A stretch of DNA of 64,000 bases, from the NCBI RefSeq assembly GCF_033473495.1, contig NC_088937.1:3410001-3474000 (forward strand), written 5' to 3'. Positions 20,565-32,010 of the stretch are shown here, piece by piece; the stretch's first letter is position 1, and each line of letters begins with the position of its first letter. A model generated the notes under the pieces. That model did not search any database, was not told the DNA's origin, and was given only the letters and a program-made list of their open reading frames with translations. Made by a program: the position numbers and the translations under genes. This DNA comes from Cercospora beticola. Taxonomy: Eukaryota; Ascomycota; Dothideomycetes; Mycosphaerellales; Mycosphaerellaceae.

Positions 20565-21158
20565 ATGGGAGCCAACTATGAGCACGCGAGAAAGCTCATC
20601 TACGACGCCCACAACGAAGATCCGAACAAAGTCACGCGCTCCGATGGCACGGAGGTCCCGTACGAAACTCATTACTCAGAGCAGATGGAGAGATATCTCC
20701 AGGCTCGTGCACCCGAAGCCTCAGAGGTCTTGAAGCTTGCGATATGCGGCCAGCACTTCCGCCGATGGGAGGTCCCTCGATCTCAATTCCCCATGACGAA
20801 GATAGGATACCACTCATGGAGGACACATCTCAAGAAACGTCAAGCCAAGCTTGTGGGAGAGATCCTTGAGCAGTCCAGCTACCCCAAGGCCGATGTGAAA
20901 AGATGCATCGCTTTGGTTGAAAAGGAGGGATTGAAACAAGGCGAACCTGAAGTACAAGTGCTGGAAGATGTTGCGTGCCTCGTATTCTTGGATGATCAAT
21001 TCGATGAGTTCAAGGAGAAGCATGATGAGGACAAGATCGTTACAATTTTGAAGAAGACGTGGGTCAAGATGTCGGAAGAAGGACATCACCTGGCGCTGCA
21101 AATACCCATGACTGAAGAGTGCAAGGCTCTGGTGGGTAAGGCTCTCGAGTCTACTTGA
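20565..21158 (+). CDS. DUF4202 domain protein
   Basis: This is a 197-aa, single-exon protein starting at MGANYEHARKLIYDAH. The family hallmark is complete: ICGQHFRRWEVPRSQFPMTK followed by GYHSWRTHLKK, then helical segments with VEDVACLVFLDDQF-like sequence (LEDVACLVFLDDQFDEF) and a KTWVKMSEEGHHLAL end. DUF4202 proteins occur in bacteria and fungi, and some are annotated as glutamyl-tRNA synthetase-like, which their sequence does not explain. The conserved His/Asp pattern (AICGQH, FLDDQF) suggests an HD-like helical fold, which is my inference. No targeting signal is seen and the biochemical role is unknown. Length agrees with the family. Confidence 0.85.
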   Translation: MGANYEHARKLIYDAHNEDPNKVTRSDGTEVPYETHYSEQMERYLQARAPEASEVLKLAICGQHFRRWEVPRSQFPMTKIGYHSWRTHLKKRQAKLVGEILEQSSYPKADVKRCIALVEKEGLKQGEPEVQVLEDVACLVFLDDQFDEFKEKHDEDKIVTILKKTWVKMSEEGHHLALQIPMTEECKALVGKALEST

Positions 21159-21630
21159 TGCGACTCTGATCCCATCCGCCATGACTCGCGCGGCTCGATG
21201 TCCGGCATGACATGCCGCGTTTTCATGCAATCAAGCGAAAGTCAAAAATCAGATCGCCGCACTCCCCGCCGGGTGCGGCTGACACTTCCCACGCACTCGC
21301 ACGCCTGACCGCTACTACATAGCCTCGCGACGTCAACATATTCACCAGCATGACTTCGACGAACGTCCTCGTCTGACGGCAACGGGCACTATCGCAAGAG
21401 ATCGTGCGATCCAGCAACAACCAGGTTGGCCACTACGGCTTCGGCATGCAGGTAGACGAGACGCCAAAATCAAGCGGCCCGGACTAGATCAAAGTATAAA
21501 CCTGCTCGAGCATCTGCAGCTGCAAAATGGGTCACCACAGTGGCCACTCAGAGCTCAGATGTGGTTGAAGGTTCCTTGCACAGTGGTCTGTAACCAAACT
21601 CTCGAATTTTCTGTTACCCGCGCTGTGCGC
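21159..21630. other. Intergenic, with an outlying repeat fragment
   Basis: No gene is supported. Around 21438-21465 the sequence GGCATGCAGGTAGACGAGAC resembles GGCATGCACGTAGACGAAAG inside the tandem repeat that follows, so a decayed extra unit may begin here. Confidence 0.45.
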
Positions 21631-22130
21631 GAAGAGCGCGCTCAGCGCGATAGCCGCCATTATGGACATTCAGTTGTCCTGAACGAAGACGAACAACTGC
21701 TATGTGGCCTCTCTCAACTGGACTACCGAGCCCGGCATGCACGTAGACGAAAGGTTATCCCACTTCAGCCAAGCAGGATCAGCGCTTTGAGCCTCCTTCC
21801 AGATGGCATGGTGCTCGACTGCTGGTTTCGAAGAGCGCCCTCAGCGCGTTAGCCGCCAGAATGGACATTCAGTTGTGCTTGACAAGGACAAACAACCAGA
21901 ACTTTGTGTCTGCCATGCGGACTCGGTCTCTATACCGAGCCCGGCATGCACGTAAACGAAACGTTATCCCACTTCAGCCAAGAAGCACCAGCTCCTTCCA
22001 GATGGCAATATATCGCACACGCTGTCTACTGTGCCGCTACCCATCAGTATCAGGCAACACGATTGGCGACGTTCTGTCCGTTAGCATTATTCAGTAACCG
22101 TGCACAGCGCATTTGACGCATTAGCCGCCA
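21631..22130. repeat. Tandem repeat with unit of about 199 bp, two copies plus a third fragment
   Basis: Unit 1 begins at 21631 (GAAGAGCGCGCTCAGCGCGA) and unit 2 at 21830 (GAAGAGCGCCCTCAGCGCGT). Both continue with TAGCCGCCA..ATGGACATTC, then CGAGCCCGGCATGCACGTA and GTTATCCCACTTCAGCCAAG, then TCCTTCCAGATGGCA. A third start (CACAGCGCATTTGACGCATT, AGCCGCCATTG) is at 22104-22132 and then diverges. Short frames across it reuse the same peptide-like string but are not credible genes. Confidence 0.75.
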
Positions 22131-22941
22131 TTGTTCATGGGAAATCATCAGGCGCGGACTGATAACAATAACATCGGCTGGCTCACAGATGGCAGACCTT
22201 ATCACGAGTAGGACCATTTACATTGACGTTCCTAGCTGCTGCCTTTCTTCGACAGTCGTGAACCTAGAGTTCTCTACCTCGTGCCAGTCGTGGTCCGTTG
22301 AAAACACCAAGAGCCGAATAGAATTATACATAGTAACACTCGGGTTACGAAGATGGGGATGGCAAAGTGTCGCCGGACACTGCACATTGCATTGATCTCC
22401 TTACTGCAGCAATCCTACTCATATCTCAACCCATGCACGAATGTTGCGAGGCCTGACGTGGGGGTGTGTCAACTTTCGCATTAACAGTGGTCTCCTTCAC
22501 AAGCAGCGTGGGCGTGAGCGCCATAATTTCGAGCACGTGGCCTGCAGAACTGCGATCGTGCGTCGGGCAGGATCACTTCCTGTAGTACTGAATCATCACA
22601 CCGACACGCACGATCAGCGAATCTACGTCGTGCATGACAAGTCTTGCAGTTTGGCTCCTTTGCACCCGGCTGTATCATCCACTCCCCACTACCACCCGCG
22701 GGCTTTTAAAAAGTCGCAAGGTCGATCAGTGTCAGGTCTATGGGTGAAGTGTAGAGTTACCCCTTTGATATATCTCCTCTCAAAGTCGGCGGCTAGAACG
22801 CCTATGCCGCAACACTCGGCGGCTGCGTTTGTTTGTGAACCTACTTCAATCTGCATGTGGGATTGCATATCCCACTGCCCTAGTACTCAGAAGCCATACA
22901 AATACGCCCACCCTCCCTCCCAAAGCAGCATTTCTCCCCTC
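22131..22941. other. Intergenic, no supported gene
   Basis: A plus frame of 254 codons runs from 22441 to 23205, but its last third lies antisense to the cupin gene and the rest has no protein-like features. It is rejected as a gene. Confidence 0.45.
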
Positions 22942-23518
22942 TCACTCCGGCTTCCTCGGCTTCCTATCAGCCAAAACAGTAGCAAACATCGCCATCGCCT
23001 GCATGTTCACCTCCGCCGGAACAGGCTGATCCGGTTTCGCCAACTGACTCAACAATTTAAAATAATTTATATAAAAACTCGGGGTACTCGTGAAGAAAAT
23101 TTTCGCTTCTTCATCATTCGGATTACTGAAAGTATGAGGAGCTCGAATTGGTACGACGATATAATCGCCGACTTTTGCGTCGATGATCTTTTTGTCGGAG
23201 CCTGAGGAGGTTGGGTCGGGGACGTGGAAGCGTACGCTGCCGGCTGTGATGTAGAATGTTTCGTCGTGCATTTCGTGCCAGTGAGGTGGCGGGCCGGGGG
23301 TTTTGGGGGGTAGTGTTAGTTCGGCTACGCCGATGCGGTTGTCTATGAGCGATGGTCATTAGCATGATTTACAGTCTTCTTCGCATTGTGAGAGCTGTAC
23401 CTGTGTGAGAGCCATCTTCCAGCACGCGACATGTGATTGGACCGAGCTTGAAGACTTCACCTGCTTTTGCTTCGATGAATTCGATGTCTTTGTCGGGCAC
23501 TGAGACTAATCCGGCCAT
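22942..23518 (-). CDS. Small single-domain cupin protein
   Basis: Exon 1 is 23518-23401 and exon 2 is 23342-22942. The 58-nt intron (GTACAG donor, TGCTAATGACC branch, CTCATAG acceptor) joins to give SHTDNRIGVAELTLPPK in frame; the total is about 172 aa. Both cupin motifs are complete: PPHWHEMHDETFYITAG (two His, Glu and Gly of motif 1) and GDYIVVPIRAPHTFSNPND (Pro, His and Asn of motif 2). It can therefore bind a metal ion in a beta barrel. Such proteins in fungi are dioxygenase- or isomerase-like enzymes acting on small aromatics or sugars, and the substrate cannot be told. The frame stays open upstream of the chosen ATG, so a further 5' exon is possible. Confidence 0.8.
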
Positions 23519-24342
23519 CTTGGAGCTTTTCTTTGCACCTGCGGCTGGTGGGGTGAAGGTGAAGTCGATGAAGACGGACGCTGAAACACGAAATGCTGCA
23601 GAAATGGTCTGGTTGAGTTCGGACTTTGGTTATTCTTGGCTTCTTTAGGATCTCTCGAAGATCTCTTGTTGCGCAACTGTCTTCTGTGTGGCGCTCATTT
23701 TCGCTGTTCAGTGCTGTGATTTTTGGCAGAGCTTGGGGAAGGTGCAAAGCAGTGCTCGGTACCGAAATTTGTGTCACAATACATGTGATCGAATTCGGCT
23801 CTCCAACGAGTGAGCAATATGGCCCGAATGCGATGACATATCTGCCAGCTCGAGTAAATGTGGCGATGCACAGAACTTGCAAAGTATGGACAGCGAGAGG
23901 AGACTACATTTATACGACCATGTAATGTTGGGAAATGTGTGCCTCAGGCTTGATGACGAGCTCTCCTACTCCTACTGTCCTGCTACATGTATCTGCGTAG
24001 CAGTAAGGGCAGTCGTCGCTGCCTTGAGCGCTTATGGTCGCCATTGCAATTCAGAACCTCTTCCTTGATGTCTTCCCACCAGCATCATAACCGGCCTCGT
24101 CATCATGTTGGCCTGGAAATCCGATGGCAGATGCGCAGGACCAAGGATGGCGGGCAGCATATCGTACTCTTCGACTATGCTCTAAGTGTGCTTCCCAATC
24201 ACTATAACATTTCTCGACATGGGGAGACTTCACGGGCCTCGTGACGCCTAGTCCAGTCAGAGCACCTCAGACGATGCTACGCTCATTGCAGTAGCCCAAA
24301 TCCAGAGTACCGGATGGTAGTAGACGGCCAGCCTGAATTCGC
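23519..24342. other. Intergenic, no supported gene
   Basis: This is the region between the cupin start and the 3' end of the MDR gene. Short frames up to 141 codons are seen on both strands without protein features. It should contain the cupin promoter. Confidence 0.45.
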
Positions 24343-25430
24343 TCATGTGCTCGTGAAAGCCTCACCAGAAACTTCGACCACGATCTTGCCCTTCGCCCTC
24401 CCAGTCTTCAACTTCTCAAAAGCTTTCGGCGCATCCTCAAACTTAAACTTCTCGTCAATGACAGGCTTGATCTGGCCATCTTGCATCCATTTGCCTATGG
24501 CCGCAAGGTCGTTCGAGTTGATGTCTGCCATGAGCGTGGTAATCTTTCGTTGGCCCCCACCGAGAAAGCCAGGCCAAAGTCTCATTGCGATCATGTGCCA
24601 AAAGGTTTTGAATGCGATTGGCGCTCCCACCATAACGTATACCGCTCCTGGATTGGTGTACTGATGCGCTTTATAGAACAGCTCTGGGCTTGAGCCGACA
24701 TTGTCGACTACATGGTCGTACTTTCGCCCGTTCGAGATGAGAGTCTGCAGGATGTTGGATTGCTTGTAGTCAATGACTTCGTCGGCTCCAAGACTCTTGC
24801 ACAGATCAACGTTGGCGGTTGAGCAAGTGGTAGTGACATAAGCACCACCAGCTTTTGCAATTTGAATCCCGAAGACGCCCGTACCGCCACTGCCACCATT
24901 GATGAAGATACTGCTGCCTGTCTTGACGTAGGGTATGATCGATTGATAAGCGGTGATGCCACAGATGGTCGCTGAGGCACCAGCGACTGGTGACACGCCT
25001 TCAGGTAACGCTGCTACACGCGAATCCATAGCAACGGTGTGTTCGCCTAAGGCGCCGCCTACAATGCCTCCAGCACCAGCGCCACCGAAGACGAGCTGAC
25101 CTGGCTTGAACGTTGACCCATCTGCCGGCTCTATGATACGTCCAGCGAAGTCCACTGAAGGTGTAGCCGGGGTCTTGAGAGCTAAGGTGGTGAAGCCTGG
25201 TACTTCAGGCGCCTTGTAGTCGACCGGATTGAGTGCCGCAGCGAGGACCTGAACTAAGTGTTGATCGGGCTTGCGTCGTGGAAGTGGTACATCGGCATTA
25301 AGCTTTAGATTCTTCTCCAGGCCACCTTTGGTGCTGCTGAACTGCCTGCACGTGAGATTGTATCAGTAGTGTTGCCAGCGTTCAGGAGAAACTGAGCCTA
25401 CCAGGCGCGAGATGTTTTAGTGTCAGACAT
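24343..25430 (-). CDS. MDR-superfamily oxidoreductase (quinone reductase/enoyl reductase-like)
   Basis: Exon 1 is 25430-25402 (MSDTKTSRA) and exon 2 is 25345-24343. A 56-nt intron is spliced within the Trp codon; the total is about 343 aa. The N-terminal GroES-like part contains LAAALNPVDYK and DFAGRIIEPA. The Rossmann part has GGSGGTGVFGIQIAK for NADPH binding and LGADEVIDYK, and it ends with the usual EDAPKAFEKLKTGRAKGKIVV. The Cys and His residues that bind zinc in alcohol dehydrogenases are absent, placing it with the zinc-free quinone oxidoreductase/RTN4IP1/ToxD-like branch. It reduces an activated double bond or quinone with NADPH, presumably in the cytosol. No polyketide or peptide synthase lies nearby, so a stand-alone role is likely. 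Confidence 0.87.
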
Positions 25431-26129
25431 GGTTTGGAGTGTGGAGTGGCAACCGCGATTAGACCCGCGTCAAGAACACGATGATGTGAAGGAAAAGAGA
25501 GTATGGATGAGGACGAGGCATGCGTCTTGACAGCTCAAGGTACCTCTTTTGAACATGTTGTGTCGTAGTCGTCATTGTATCACTGTCGCAAGATCCATGC
25601 TCTGTCTCGGCGAAAAATTGTCCCGCCGAACAAGTTTGCCTACCGCGAGTCCGGACATAACGCCCCAGGCTTCAACTTCTATCGTAGGCATCGCTGCTGG
25701 CGGGCAATTGTGTGTTCCTGCATCTCCTTTGGTGCTCTGCGGACGCGTCCTTGCGTGCAAACGGCGACGGACTTTGTTCAGGAGACCAGCATCCGGCCGC
25801 TGCCTGTCCTTGCTCTTACGCTGTAGCCTTCTCTGCTGTTCCAGCCGGATCCATCGATACGACGAACGCGACAAGGCTCCGAGCGTCCGGTGCTGAGGAA
25901 TCAGTACGAGCAGTGAAATGTGTGCAAGCTGCTCGCTCGGCGAAGTCGAACAGCAATTCCCGTGCATTTGAAGCGTGTCGAAGTCGAAGTCAAAGCCGTC
26001 CGGCCGGACGAGCGAAATCTGCGAATCGTGCCTCAGGCCTGAAGCCGAATCGCCCGCCGAACTGCTGGCGACGATAGGGCTTTCGTTCCTTCATCCCTCT
26101 CACTTCCCTTTCCTTTTGGATGTCAAGAG
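25431..26129. other. Intergenic, no firmly supported gene
   Basis: Frames of 115-131 codons overlap on both strands. A plus frame at 25975-26080 reads SGRTSEICESCLRPEAESP, which looks somewhat protein-like and could be an exon upstream of the segment at 26130-26450. No splice pair could be fixed. Confidence 0.3.
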
Positions 26130-26450
26130 GAACACAAATACAATTATGGCACAGACTGCGAGTGCGGCCTCAGGTTCTGTACGATAACCATATCACCGAT
26201 CTGCCCGCAACATGGTACAGGCATCCCAAATGTCAAGTTCTATCGCAACGATAGACGCGTACCACAAGTTGTGTTTTCGCGAACTGGCTCAAGTCGACAA
26301 GAAATAGTTTGGTGGCCTCATGGTCCTGGATATGAATCACCAGGTCATCCGAAACGTGGCGAATATGGGAAGTTCGAACGCGCGAGAATGGTCATCACGA
26401 CATGTCTGGTAGGTCCTTCAGGCGGTGTCCTCAAAAAGCTAAAAGCCTAA
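26130..26450 (+). other. Possible terminal coding exon of an unmodelled gene
   Basis: After an AG at 26128 the frame is open for 106 codons to a TAA at 26450. It reads TDCECGLRFCTITISPICPQ, then VKFYRNDRRVPQVVF and EIVWWPHGPGYESPGHPKRG. The composition (Cys-rich beginning, then Trp/Pro/Gly-rich) looks coding, and no ATG lies near its beginning, so it would need an upstream exon. I do not recognise it. It ends 67 bp before the NADAR start codon. Confidence 0.35.
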
Positions 26451-26517
26451 GTATTTTCACCTAACATATATACTACCGCTCTCAAACGTGTACTTCTCAA
26501 CTCCACAGCAAGTAATC

Positions 26518-27141
26518 ATGGCAGACACAGAGCCGATATTCTTCTGGCGGGAAAAAGAATCGAATGGCTACCTCTGCCAATACTACCCAGCAACTTTCTG
26601 CAACACCGACGACCCCAAAGAACAGCAACATGAGTTCAATTGCGCCGAGCAGTGGATGATGTACAACAAAGCGTTGATCCTGGCCACGCCCGATCCACCT
26701 GAAGCACCCAAAAAGCCCACGAAAGGTGCGACTAAATCAGCTCCAGCCCCATTTGACGAAGGTCGTCGAAAGCTGCCAGAAATGATCCTTGCGGAGAAGC
26801 AACCGGACAAGCAGAAATATATGGTGCAAATTGTGCCGTTCACGAAAGTGGGTAAGAAGAAATACGACGCTACGAAATTTCAAATAGTCGTGGCTGGCAA
26901 TTATTACAAGTTCTCTCAGAATCCGGAACTCAAGAAACTGCTCATGGCCACAGGAGAACGAGAATTATTCGAAGCTGCGCCGAACGATCGGACTTGGGGC
27001 ATTGGGTTCAAAGCAGAGGAAGCAAAGAGGCATACAGACAGAACTTCCTGGGGGTCCAACCTGCTCGGGAATGCTTTGATGACTGTTAGGGAGAGGTTGC
27101 GTGCTGAGGAGGCGGAAGAACAAGGAGATCCGAATGTTTGA
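26518..27141 (+). CDS. NADAR-family protein
   Basis: This is a single-exon 207-aa protein from the ATG at 26518 (MADTEPIFFW). NADAR features are clear: FFWREKESNGYLCQYYPATF at the start, EFNCAEQWMMYNKALI, the central KKYDATKFQIVVAGNYYKFSQ, and NDRTWGIGF followed by SWGSNLLGNALMTVRERL at the end. The family breaks N-glycosidic bonds: some members act in riboflavin-intermediate breakdown, and others remove ADP-ribose from guanine in nucleic acid. A spacer of about 35 residues rich in Pro/Lys interrupts the domain after the ALILATPDPP segment. No targeting signal is seen. A MacroD-type ADP-ribose hydrolase lies 16 kb away (43299-44297), but nothing links the two beyond chemistry. Confidence 0.85.
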   Translation: MADTEPIFFWREKESNGYLCQYYPATFCNTDDPKEQQHEFNCAEQWMMYNKALILATPDPPEAPKKPTKGATKSAPAPFDEGRRKLPEMILAEKQPDKQKYMVQIVPFTKVGKKKYDATKFQIVVAGNYYKFSQNPELKKLLMATGERELFEAAPNDRTWGIGFKAEEAKRHTDRTSWGSNLLGNALMTVRERLRAEEAEEQGDPNV

Positions 27142-27222
27142 CGTTCGAGCAAGCGGCGAAGGCGAACGTCTAAGACTGTGATCCTGTTGTTGGCTCTTGT
27201 GTTTGCTTGCTGTTTCTTTCAC

Positions 27223-27948
27223 ATGCGCGAGATACACTACACTATTCAAAAAGCTGCCACAGAGCCAGCACGTTCCAATTCCTTCCTGGACGCATCCCGA
27301 TCACGAGGAAGAAGGACAATAACAAGAGGAACACCTCCAACAACCACTCCTCCTTCTACATCCGGCAACAACAACACAAAAACTCAAACCGTGTCCAACC
27401 CAAGCAACCACCAAGTCGAAATCCGCATCGGCAGCCCACCCCGCAACGTCGAAACATCGCTCTACATCGGCATCCTCCCCCGCTCCGCCTTCCAACGCTT
27501 CACCCGCGCAACCTGGACCTTCCACCACGAATACAACAACAACACCTTCTGGCTCCCTTTAGGCACCGAACCTCACTCTGCTCAAACTCTCCTCCGCTGG
27601 ATGTCCTGGAACATCAACCAACCCCAACCACTCCCCATCCATCTTCCCGAAACATTCGAAGAAGGGGTAGAACTGGCTTTTGCGGCGAAAATGTTCGAAA
27701 TCAAGTGGCATTTTACGGAAATTTTGAAGGAGGGGTTGATGGGGTATATGAGAGGTGCGGCGTTGACGAGTGAGGAGTTTCGCTTGGGGTGGGAGAAGTT
27801 GGCGGAGGATGCTGATGTTGCGGGGGCGTTGGTCGGAGGGTTGAGGGAGAGGTATCGGGATGGGTTGAGGTGGGGGTTTGAGGGGGTGCCGGAGAGGAAG
27901 ATGATTATGAAGTTTGCGGAAGTGAAGGGGATTTTGATTATGTGGTGA
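27223..27948 (+). CDS. Hypothetical protein, possibly BTB-like
   Basis: The first ATG of the frame is at 27223 (MREIHYTIQK), giving 241 aa; the frame extends upstream only through a GTG. The first 60 residues are Thr/Ser/Asn-rich and basic. The rest has VEIRIGSPPRNVETSLYIGI, then LRWMSWNINQ and GVELAFAAKMFEIKWHFTEI, in an order that recalls fungal BTB/POZ proteins (beta hairpin, then helices of the type VELYVLADKYQ). The resemblance is weak, so the call is an inference. It begins only 81 bp after the NADAR stop, on the same strand. Strong codon drift (C-rich first half, G-rich second half) is seen within the gene. Confidence 0.45.
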   Translation: MREIHYTIQKAATEPARSNSFLDASRSRGRRTITRGTPPTTTPPSTSGNNNTKTQTVSNPSNHQVEIRIGSPPRNVETSLYIGILPRSAFQRFTRATWTFHHEYNNNTFWLPLGTEPHSAQTLLRWMSWNINQPQPLPIHLPETFEEGVELAFAAKMFEIKWHFTEILKEGLMGYMRGAALTSEEFRLGWEKLAEDADVAGALVGGLRERYRDGLRWGFEGVPERKMIMKFAEVKGILIMW

Positions 27949-28209
27949 GAAGGGGCGAGGCAATGATCTGGGAAAGATTCTGTATGGCATGTCTTGAGAC
28001 CGGGGCTCTGTGCACTGCTTCTTCGGATGCGGGCAGTGGATGTATTGGTGTTTTGAGAGCATTTTAACAGTGATATCATTTATGCGGCTTGACTTCGAAA
28101 TTTGGACACCCTGTGTCTTGCAATTTCCTGCTCTAGCAGTCTCTCATTCTAACGCCTTGAAAGCGTCCGCATTCGCCGCACGACTTCGCCTGCACCCCAG
28201 CCTTCTCAC

Positions 28210-29140
<931 letters not shown>

Positions 29141-29916
29141 GCTGGCGATTGAAGTTGGTTTATATTTCTTCGTATTTCAGCAGTGTCGCAGGTCAGTGAA
29201 GCAAATGTGTAAGAGCAATCTTGACTCCTTCTGTAGAAACAAGTACAACGACAATGGCGAGTAGGACGAAGCTTAAACTGAAGGGCATCTTGTTTGTTTT
29301 ATACTTGCCAATGTAGGAGGATCGACCACAGCTGCACTTACTGGTCTCGGCCGCGATTAACGAGTGTTGGTACGCGTGAGGAGGTACTCCTCTTCTGCAA
29401 CAAGAGGGACTCGTCCAACCGGTAGCTGTGGTTGCCTCGTTGAGAATTGCTCCGTTGCACCGAGATGTATACCCTTTGGGGGAACGCGGAGGAAAGCCGC
29501 ATGAGGGCATCATGATGAGGAGTAGAGCTCGCAGCTGTCAAGTAGAGGAGCTGCAGGGTTTCGGGAGACGATATCCTGGGTCGTCTGACATAGCTCTCGC
29601 AGTAGGCAGGTCAGCCGAGCATACTTGAATTCTGGTGTTCTACGACCATTTCATCCTGGTGAGGTCAAGTTATAACAACATGCTTTGCATGCAGTGTCCG
29701 GACGATAACGGCTGCGCGACCATGATGTCCACTGTTCACGCCGGGACGAGCGTGAAGTATCGGAGCTTCTACTTTGCTGGTGACTCGGTGTCTGTTCGTG
29801 CCTTCTTCGCGTCTCAGCTGAGCTGGTACGATTGCAGTGAACTCTGACGACAGACAGTTGTATTCAGGCTTCAATCGTCGGCTGGCACTCAGTTTGAGTA
29901 AGTCGACATTGTGCGC
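29141..29916. other. Intergenic, no supported gene
   Basis: A minus frame of 106 codons (29513-29193) ends with one strongly hydrophobic segment (LSFVLLAIVVVLVSTEG) that could be a membrane anchor, but nothing else supports it. The region holds the SDR promoter and the 3' flank of the gene at 29917. Confidence 0.4.
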
Positions 29917-30483
29917 TTACGCCGGATTTGTCTCTCCGATAATCAGGAACTCTGCCCGCACATCGCCAGCCAGCACTATAGGCAGCCCGTCAGGCTCTTT
30001 CAATGGCGCACGCTGTCCAGCCGGACTCATCACATCCTCTTTCCTACCATGCCACCACAAGGTGACCACATGGCCAACTTTCGGCTCCAGCCGATAGCGA
30101 TGACCACGCGTCAGCACATGTTCGCCGTGGTGCTCTCTTTCGGCAAGATCAAAGCTACCCGTGAATACTGTAGTCTCGCCAGGCTCAAGGGTTTGAAAGT
30201 ATACGTCGTCGCTGCCTTCCAGCTCGCTGCTGAAAGGTGCTCGTTTCTTCTTGGCTCGACAGACGCCAATGGTCGCGTTGGATGTGAGGTCTGTACATCT
30301 AAAGCCCTGCGTGTAAGCTAGATTTGTATCAAAGATCGTGCCCCAGATGAAGATGGTGACGGGACTGCTGTGACGGAGTGTTGCTGTGACTGTCAGACTG
30401 GCAGCTTCGCCAAGAACGAGATTCGAGGGTTCAACAGAGATCGTCGCTCGAATAAAGTGCTGCGCAGAGATGCTGTTTGACAT
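29917..30483 (-). CDS. Conserved-looking hypothetical protein
   Basis: The ATG at 30483 (MSNSISAQHFIRATISVEPS) gives 188 aa in one exon. Alternating hydrophobic segments (ASLTVTATLRHSSPVTIFIW, ETTVFTGSFDLAE, KVGHVVTLWWHGRKEDVM) suggest a beta-sandwich fold. The start resembles an arrestin-like or immunoglobulin-like strand pattern, but I cannot name the family. No signal peptide or membrane segment is seen. It is head-to-head with ASK1 (30687) over 203 bp. The frame also extends upstream to an ATG at 30699 inside the ASK1 start region, which is unlikely to be used. Confidence 0.6.
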   Translation of the reverse strand: MSNSISAQHFIRATISVEPSNLVLGEAASLTVTATLRHSSPVTIFIWGTIFDTNLAYTQGFRCTDLTSNATIGVCRAKKKRAPFSSELEGSDDVYFQTLEPGETTVFTGSFDLAEREHHGEHVLTRGHRYRLEPKVGHVVTLWWHGRKEDVMSPAGQRAPLKEPDGLPIVLAGDVRAEFLIIGETNPA

Positions 30484-30686
30484 GCTACCCGCCTTTTTAC
30501 GCCGATACGATTTCCCGTAGAAAGGTCTTGAACGCTCGCGAGTGTTTTGTAGAAGGAAGAGTAGGGGAAGGTGTAGCGAAGCCAAGTGAATTGGAGGGGT
30601 TCGTGCAGGGCTCGGGATTTGTTTCTGGGCGCGTCCTCCACCACGCACGCGTCTTCCAGCTCTGTGGAAACCACATACCAGCCACC
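30484..30686. promoter_or_regulatory. Short bidirectional promoter (hypothetical gene / ASK1)
   Basis: Only 203 bp separate the divergent ATGs at 30483 (minus) and 30687 (plus), so both genes must start transcription from this interval or from within each other's 5' end. No TATA box was recognised. Confidence 0.55.
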
Positions 30687-32010
30687 ATGTCTCGACCAAT
30701 CCTCACTCAGCCGCCACGAGGCTTGACACTTACAGAAGAGCTTGAGAAGCTAGAACAGCAAATCACCCTGACTTTGCAAGAAATCGACAGCAACTTCAGC
30801 AAAGCCCACCGCATCGTCACCAGCAGTATCCTGCCAATCGTTGAGGACTATGCGAAACACAGCAATGATGTCTGGGAGGGCTCCAAGGTACGCTATCAGG
30901 CACAATGCCAGTTCGTCGGCTGATTACAGCAAGTTCTGGAAACAATTCTTCGAGGCCTCGGCCAACGTCTCGCTGTCGGGATACGAAGAGAATGCCAACG
31001 AGGACAACACGCAGACCGACGCTACACAGTCCTTCCAAACGTCGACAGATCACGATGAGAGCACTATAACCGGAGCGAGCGCGCAAGATGACGAGGAGGA
31101 GTTCAGCACAGAATCGCCAACACAAATGACGGGCGTGCAGACAACACCCAAACTGCCAACTTCTGCGTCAAAGTCGGGCGGCAAGACAAGACAAGGAAGC
31201 AGGCCAGCATCTTCATACAGGTCACCATCTCCGCGAAAGTACACTGGTAGGAACCCGCGAGGCGGCAATACGCCAGGCACCGACCAGCCCAGCACGCCGC
31301 GCATGTCTACCGCGAACGATATGGACTCCTCTCCTTTCCAGCCTCAATCTGCTTTCGAACCACCATCTGCCTTCCGGACACAGCAGGAGAACCACGACCC
31401 TCTCATGCACCGCGTGCTGGACAAGAATTACCGCATCCAGGCGACACCCATGACCCAGCGTCGACAACATCAGTCTCAAGCCGCTTCAAAGCCTGCTCCA
31501 GCTCCGGCTACGGCTACCAAGAAACAGCTCTGGGACGACTCACCTCAGTCCTCGCCCGAAACGTCTGCGCCTCAACTACGAAGCGAGCTTTTCTCGCCCG
31601 CCAAACCAGCACCACGAACCCCCGGCGTATCTGTGCTCACTCCGGCAACTCGAAAGACAGGTCCTCCACCACCCACAACATCTACAGGGAAACAGCTCTT
31701 CTCCGCACAAGACAAAGCATACGCAGCGAGCAAAGACCGCACGCGTGCAAGTCATATGTTCGAGGACAGTGACGAGGATGAAGACTTCTTTGCCGATATC
31801 AGTCCGCCGAAGACGATGCAATTTCATGTCCCCCAGAGCAGACTCGTGCAGACGCCTGCAAGGGAGGCGAGCAAGAAGATTGTGGACGATCTGCTGTTGA
31901 CTGCGGGAGCTGATGCGACGGATGACATTGAGGACGACTCTTTGGAGTTTGAAGTGCCTAGTCCGAGTGTGGTTAAGCAAGGGTGGCAGATAGATGACGA
32001 TACGTTCTAG
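30687..32010 (+). CDS. ASK1: DASH complex subunit Ask1
   Basis: Exon 1 is 30687-30887 and exon 2 is 30934-32010. The 46-nt intron (GTACGC donor, GCTGATTAC branch, CAGCAAG acceptor) restores WEGSKFWKQFFEASANVSLSGYEE-type sequence. The product is 425 aa. Residues 1-85 are the Ask1 domain (LTLTEELEKLEQQITLTLQE, HRIVTSSILPIVEDYAKHS). The remainder is Ser/Pro/Thr-rich and disordered, with acidic patches (FEDSDEDEDFFADI) and many minimal Ser/Thr-Pro sites that suit mitotic kinase control. DASH/Dam1 rings tie kinetochores to spindle microtubules in fungi. The N-terminal match makes the call firm. Confidence 0.93.

Noticed and set aside
22441..23205. Plus frame of 254 codons
   Set aside because: Its last part is antisense to the clear two-exon cupin gene, and its first part is low in protein-like features.
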